From Rallus limicola (taxonomy: Eukaryota > Chordata > Aves > Gruiformes > Rallidae): a stretch of 64,000 bases of DNA. Below the pieces are notes generated by a model. The model did no database searches, was not told the DNA's origin, and was given only the letters and a program-made list of their open reading frames with translations. Shown here piece by piece: positions 59,841 through 64,000 of the stretch. The stretch is taken from contig JAKCOZ010000255.1 in the NCBI GenBank assembly GCA_022605955.1, forward strand, positions 248,001 to 312,000, written 5' to 3'. The position numbers were made by a program, and so were the translations under genes. How positions within the stretch are numbered: the stretch's first letter is position 1; every line of letters starts with the position of its first letter.

Positions 59841-59929
59841 ACTTAAAAATATGTAGTTGCCCTTTAAGATGTAAATCTATTGAAATCCAACCTTAGACAT
59901 TGCCAGGGTCACTCTGCTTATTACTTTAT

Positions 59930-60110
59930 GACATTTCCAGATTAAAGGTGCAATAGGGGCTCACATTAATTTGCTTTATGTTTGACTAGAAATGCTTCCC
60001 ATCACTATTAGAGCACACTTCGAGCTCTCTTCATTTTAGAACGCTTGTCAGTCATTCGAGAATGATATGCCCTACGTCTGGGATGAATAAGCACATCATA
60101 TATTAGGCAG
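59930..60110. promoter_or_regulatory. candidate conserved non-coding element
   Basis: Contains CTCACATTAATTTGC, CACTATTAGAGC, the palindrome CGAGCTCT-like segment near 60020, TCATTCGAGAATG and GATGAATAAGCAC. CpG-containing and complex. Inferred. Confidence 0.35.
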
Positions 60111-62719
60111 AGGCTTTTCCTCTGGAGAGGCTCAAAAGAACTGACAACTACTTCCAAGGAAGGTGAAAAACATACACAAGCGCAGAGGCTGAAGGAGGGA
60201 GGAGTGGGGAAATATTCAGCTAGGATGTGATGAGTTGATTGAAAGTGTCCAGGCAGTTGTCCTATCATGGCAGTTTTTAAATGCTTGGGTCCAGGGGAAT
60301 GAGAGGAAATGAGGACCAACATGTACCTTTGGTCTACAGGGTGTAGGAAAGAAATCTTCCACGAGGAGCTCGTAAATCTCTGTGCAACCCCCTAAATCCC
60401 AGACTGTAGAGCACCCTATGGATTTAAAGGAGAAGGAGCAACCTATCCTAAACAGGGCTGTTTTTCTTTCCTTCTTTCATTTTTCTGGGGTGAAAAATAA
60501 AACCTGTCACTTGTTCCACTGATTGCCATCTTGAAATCTTGTATAGTTTTGATATCAATTTTGAAGCTGTCTGCATGTTAAGACTTTAGGGGGAAAAAGC
60601 GATGGCTGTACTATGAGGGTAAGAATGATAAAGTACCCCACTGTTTATCTGGTACTCGTGTGTTTCTGGGCAGAACCTGAGTAGCCCTGGGTACTTGTAC
60701 CCTCTCTACAAGCAGGCAGAACAACAGCCTGGAGTTTTGCTGATGCTGCTTCGCTGAGACAGGACTTTTGCTGAATCCCACAGCAAAGTCCCCTTTATGG
60801 CTCTTCAACCAAGTGACCTCTCAGTGCAGATCCATGGGTCACATATCCTGCAAAAACTGGGGGACAGAAAGCAGAAGAAAAGACATTTTGGCATTTTGAT
60901 TTTAAACATTTGGGGTTCTTTGAACTTAAAGCTCAAAGCCAATTGTGGCTTTGAGACCTGCTCTAGAAACGCAAGACCTGATGCTGAAAGAGATGGGTGA
61001 AAAATCACTTTCCTCAAAGCCACCAAATTTTAGGTACTGCACAACAAAACAGACATAAACATTTATTTAAACCTTTATGCCAAGGCTGGTAAAACTGCCT
61101 GTGAAGTTGATGTGTGTACTTTTAAAGTAATAGTTTCCCTGTCCAAGGAATTCCAAAGGATTGTGCCCTTCAGTCTGAAGGGATGACTATCAGGCATTTT
61201 CTTAAATCTCCCTTTTTGTACCTTCAAAAAGCATTTTTAAAAAATGTGGATTAGCCTATGTATCTGATTTTCTTTCATCAGCATTCATTCCCTGAATGCC
61301 ATCTCTGGGAGGCTTGTAATGACAACATGGCTAATATACCATCAAAAATATGACAAACCTGTTGAGGGAACAGAACAACATAGAAGCTCTCAAATTTTTT
61401 ACGCACAATTAACTGTGTGCTAATATGGCTCCTTGAAAAGTACATCATAAGGACAGAGAGTTCCTGAGTGTGTCTGTCCATCGCTAGTTGTGACCAATCT
61501 ATATCTCCAGCTACTCCTGCTCAGCCTCTCCGAAAGGTGCATCAAACCCTAGAGCTGCAGACCTGTCCACCCAGCAGCTTCATCATCTCTTGCTGCTGTA
61601 TTCTCTGAGAGCCTGTCGCTATTTCCTGGGTTTGTGATATTCTACAGCACTTCTCAGAGCAATGGAAAATGGTAAAACTCATGTTTTTCACAAATGGAGT
61701 GTGAAAACTGCAGCAAGCGATTGAGATGTGCATACCCACTTCAGCTCTGAAGTGCTCCATCCTTTCTTCCCCCCTCAGCTTAATGCCCTAACCTCAGTTA
61801 TCCCCAGAATTATATAGCTTAATATACAGCTGTATCCATTCCTGGGATTTTATCTTTCCTTATATTAACTTATCTATAGATGATCATGCAGGGATGGCAT
61901 ATGCTGGAGACAGTCATTTTTAAAGCCATCTGCAGCTGGTTCTTGTGTGAATGCAGCACCCTGCAACTCATGATTCCTCTTCACTACTAATTATTTCCTA
62001 TGGCTTTTAATACTGCTCCGAGTCTTAGAATAGCTCTGAATAATGATAGACATATATTATTATTACAGGTTGTATTAAGCAGTCGTAGCTCAAGTTCTAA
62101 TTACATTACCCTTCAGCCACGGCAGCAGTAACACTTGGTTTGGTTCTTGAGTTTCTAGGAATAATCTCACCAGTAGTTCTTATTCAGACTGCAAGGTCAG
62201 GGGGAAAGGAAATTCTCCTGCCCTTCTTTTCTTGTGTGTTCAGAGAGGATATATTGCAAAAAGGGACAAAACTGGTCATGAAGAAAGAGGATTAAAATGA
62301 GAGGTTCCATGCACTGCATGCTAAAAGAAGCAGTAGCAGCATCTTTACTTTGCTCCGGGCAGCATAGACACCCCCAGAAAGCAAGTGCTGGGGGTGCACA
62401 CATGGTCTAAGATCATGCGGGTGCCTTTTAGGGTGCTTAAATTATGGGGCTGGTCTGCAGAACCTCAAGTAACAGATGATTGAAAATTTCTGAATCCAAG
62501 AAGCCAGAAATACCAAATATCCTCTCATTCCCAACAGCTTTCTCAACCCCAGTGATATTTTTCCATAAACCTATGATTTTTGGGTGGTTGCATGAAGTCC
62601 TATAGAGAGGGATGAATGTTGTGTGTATATTAAATTTTCATTTTTTTGATTGGGGAAAAAAACTTGTATTCAACATGACTGTTGAGGAATGGATGACATT
62701 TGAACCAAAAAAATCTCAA
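60111..62719. other. non-coding, nothing recognised
   Basis: Unique sequence. Short frames on both strands lack recognisable products. No RNA gene or repeat family recognised. Confidence 0.45.
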
Positions 62720-62865
62720 AGCCAGTAGGCAAGTTAAAAAGGTATTTGCATTTTATTATTTTTAGCCAGTGGGTGGCCAAGTCATTGTACTTAAATGTTG
62801 TTAATAACAATTCTGATTCGGGCCTGTAACATATTTATTGGTGTTTGGTGGTTGTTTATAAATCT
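62720..62865. promoter_or_regulatory. candidate conserved non-coding element
   Basis: Contains GGTATTTGCATTTTATTA (octamer-like ATTTGCAT), GTTGTTAATAACAATTC and CATATTTATTGGTG. TTGTTAATAACAA is a near-perfect palindrome of HNF1-like type. Inferred. Confidence 0.35.
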
Positions 62866-63589
62866 TAAGAGAAATATTTTTATGATTTAAAAATGAAATA
62901 GAAATATGACAGACATTTTTCAAAAAATGTTTGAAAAAATTCCTGTGGTATTGAAACGGCATGTGAAGAACATAAGGACAAGATTTGATTATTTTTGTGT
63001 TTGATTATCCAAATGCCCAAGTAAATAAACAGCATAAATAACAAAAGGACTATCTCTTTGTTCTCAAATTCCTTTATCTGATAATCTCAGGCAGTATAAA
63101 TAACTAAGGAAAGGTTTTATTATGTAATATTGCACAGCAATATAGCATTGCTGGTTCTTTGGGACAGTGAGTCTCCACAGTCCCTGGAACATTTTGGCTA
63201 CTACTATAAACTTATTACAATCTATTTCTCTATTGTAGAGTTTTCTTACAGTACCCATAAAAGCCAAGCACCTGATACTAGAATATCTCATTTATACAGC
63301 AATTTCCATCCCTCAGTGTATGAATTTTTACGTGTATTCCTGCTTGTGCTCCAGATAGTTTACATTCGTCATGTATGTATGTATCCAAGTAAATCCATAT
63401 GCATGTTTATTAGCAATTAATGATTTTCAATAAAAATCTAAAAATAGAACAGTCATCAGTTTTAGTGATTAAATATATATATATGGTTTATCAGCTTGAA
63501 AATGAATGAAGAACATTTCCTTGCTATGTTAATTAATTGCAGTTGACAAAAAGTAGGATCCTTCACTCCTCCTTTCATGTTGCTAATTC
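62866..63589. other. non-coding, nothing recognised
   Basis: AT-rich sequence with a short ATGT tandem near 63371-63384 and an AT run at 63473-63484. No genes recognised. Confidence 0.45.
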
Positions 63590-63624
63590 CATCCATCCCT
63601 CCCTCTCTCTCGCTCTCTCCCCTC
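63590..63624. repeat. CT-rich microsatellite
   Basis: ATCCATCCCTCC followed by CT repeats with one CG interruption. Simple sequence. Confidence 0.85.
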
Positions 63625-63639
63625 AATTAAATGTATGAG

Positions 63640-63960
63640 AGTGTCCCCTCCCCTTTTAGAAAGAAGCTTTTAGATTAATCATATTATCTTAAGGTTCCAA
63701 ATCTCAATGCCTGCGTGACCTTTCTTCCGTTAGAATCCATTATCTTAAACTATCACAATAATCCTGGCTTTAGGGAGGGAGAGCGGGAAGCAGGAATCAA
63801 ACCTAATAGATGGCAAATAAGATTAATCTATGATCTAAGTGCCGATTACACTTGGCCCTGCCCTTGAACACCCAGGTGTAACCTTGAAATTCACATCCGC
63901 TAAGACACTGCAATTGGATTGTGGGTCCCCGAAGGGCTGGAAGGGGCAGCTGGCCAAACT
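63640..63960. promoter_or_regulatory. strong candidate conserved non-coding element
   Basis: Complex, repeat-free block with TTTTAGATTAATCATATTATC near 63668, CACAATAATCCTGGC near 63753, AAATAAGATTAATCTATGATC near 63815, GCCGATTACACTTGG near 63841, and CACCCAGGTGTAACC near 63869, the last a T-box/E-box-like core. GATTAATC at 63673-63680 and 63822-63829 is a palindromic double homeodomain site that occurs twice. No coding frame. It runs to near the window edge and may continue beyond. Function inferred. Confidence 0.45.
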
Positions 63961-64000
63961 TTACCCGTTATTCCCCAGTGAGACGTGAGCTGTCTCGGCC

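Noticed and set aside
1..64000. CRISPR arrays, tRNA/rRNA genes, bacterial operons
   Set aside because: No regularly spaced identical repeats, no intact tRNA A/B boxes outside MIR relics, and no dense operon-like coding; the repeats show a vertebrate genome.

Overview
The window looks like a bird chromosome: about 40% GC by eye, no densely packed open reading frames, and avian repeat signatures. These are a CR1 LINE 3' tail at 1530-1703 and a diagnostic avian endogenous-retrovirus LTR at 47306-47695 that begins TGTCATGGTTTAG and ends in CCAGGACA. Several old MIR-type SINE relics are also present. The LTR family argues for a neoavian-type bird rather than a mammal or reptile, but the species cannot be named from this sequence.

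I find no protein-coding gene I can recognise. All open frames are short (at most about 134 codons), several lack an ATG, and most sit in low-complexity or repeat sequence. The only one with protein-like character is at 24234-24471. It has a good splice-acceptor-like 5' edge and encodes two hydrophobic segments, and it is reported at low confidence. No tRNA, rRNA, CRISPR array or known microRNA was recognised. The window is therefore either an intergenic gene desert or the interior of a very large intron.

The dominant theme is non-coding sequence that looks regulatory. Islands of 100-700 bp are rich in homeodomain-type TAAT/ATTA cores, octamer, TAATCC, CRE and E-box motifs, and low in recognisable repeats. 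The best are at 7600-8035, 23040-23690, 33680-34330, 37641-38270, 43600-44320, 49660-50365, 52900-53340, 56550-56960 and 63640-63960. This pattern is typical of the deserts around developmental transcription-factor genes, but I cannot name the target gene, and conservation is inferred from composition, not measured.

Layout: 1-9.5 kb holds one CR1 tail and four candidate regulatory islands. 9.5-10.5 kb is a probable LTR relic with internal tandem repeats. 10.5-21 kb is mostly featureless. 21-26.5 kb is an island cluster with a long polypurine tract and the protein-like frame. 29-38.3 kb holds islands interspersed with MIR relics. 38.3-43.6 kb is featureless. 43.6-50.4 kb contains islands, homopolymer tracts (C24, A14G14) and the shortened solo LTR. 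50.4-64 kb holds further islands, two adjacent perfect hairpins and more MIR relics.

No novel gene system is evident. The items most worth a second look are the putative transmembrane exon, the large 49.7-50.4 kb island, the paired hairpins and the tandemly repeated LTR.
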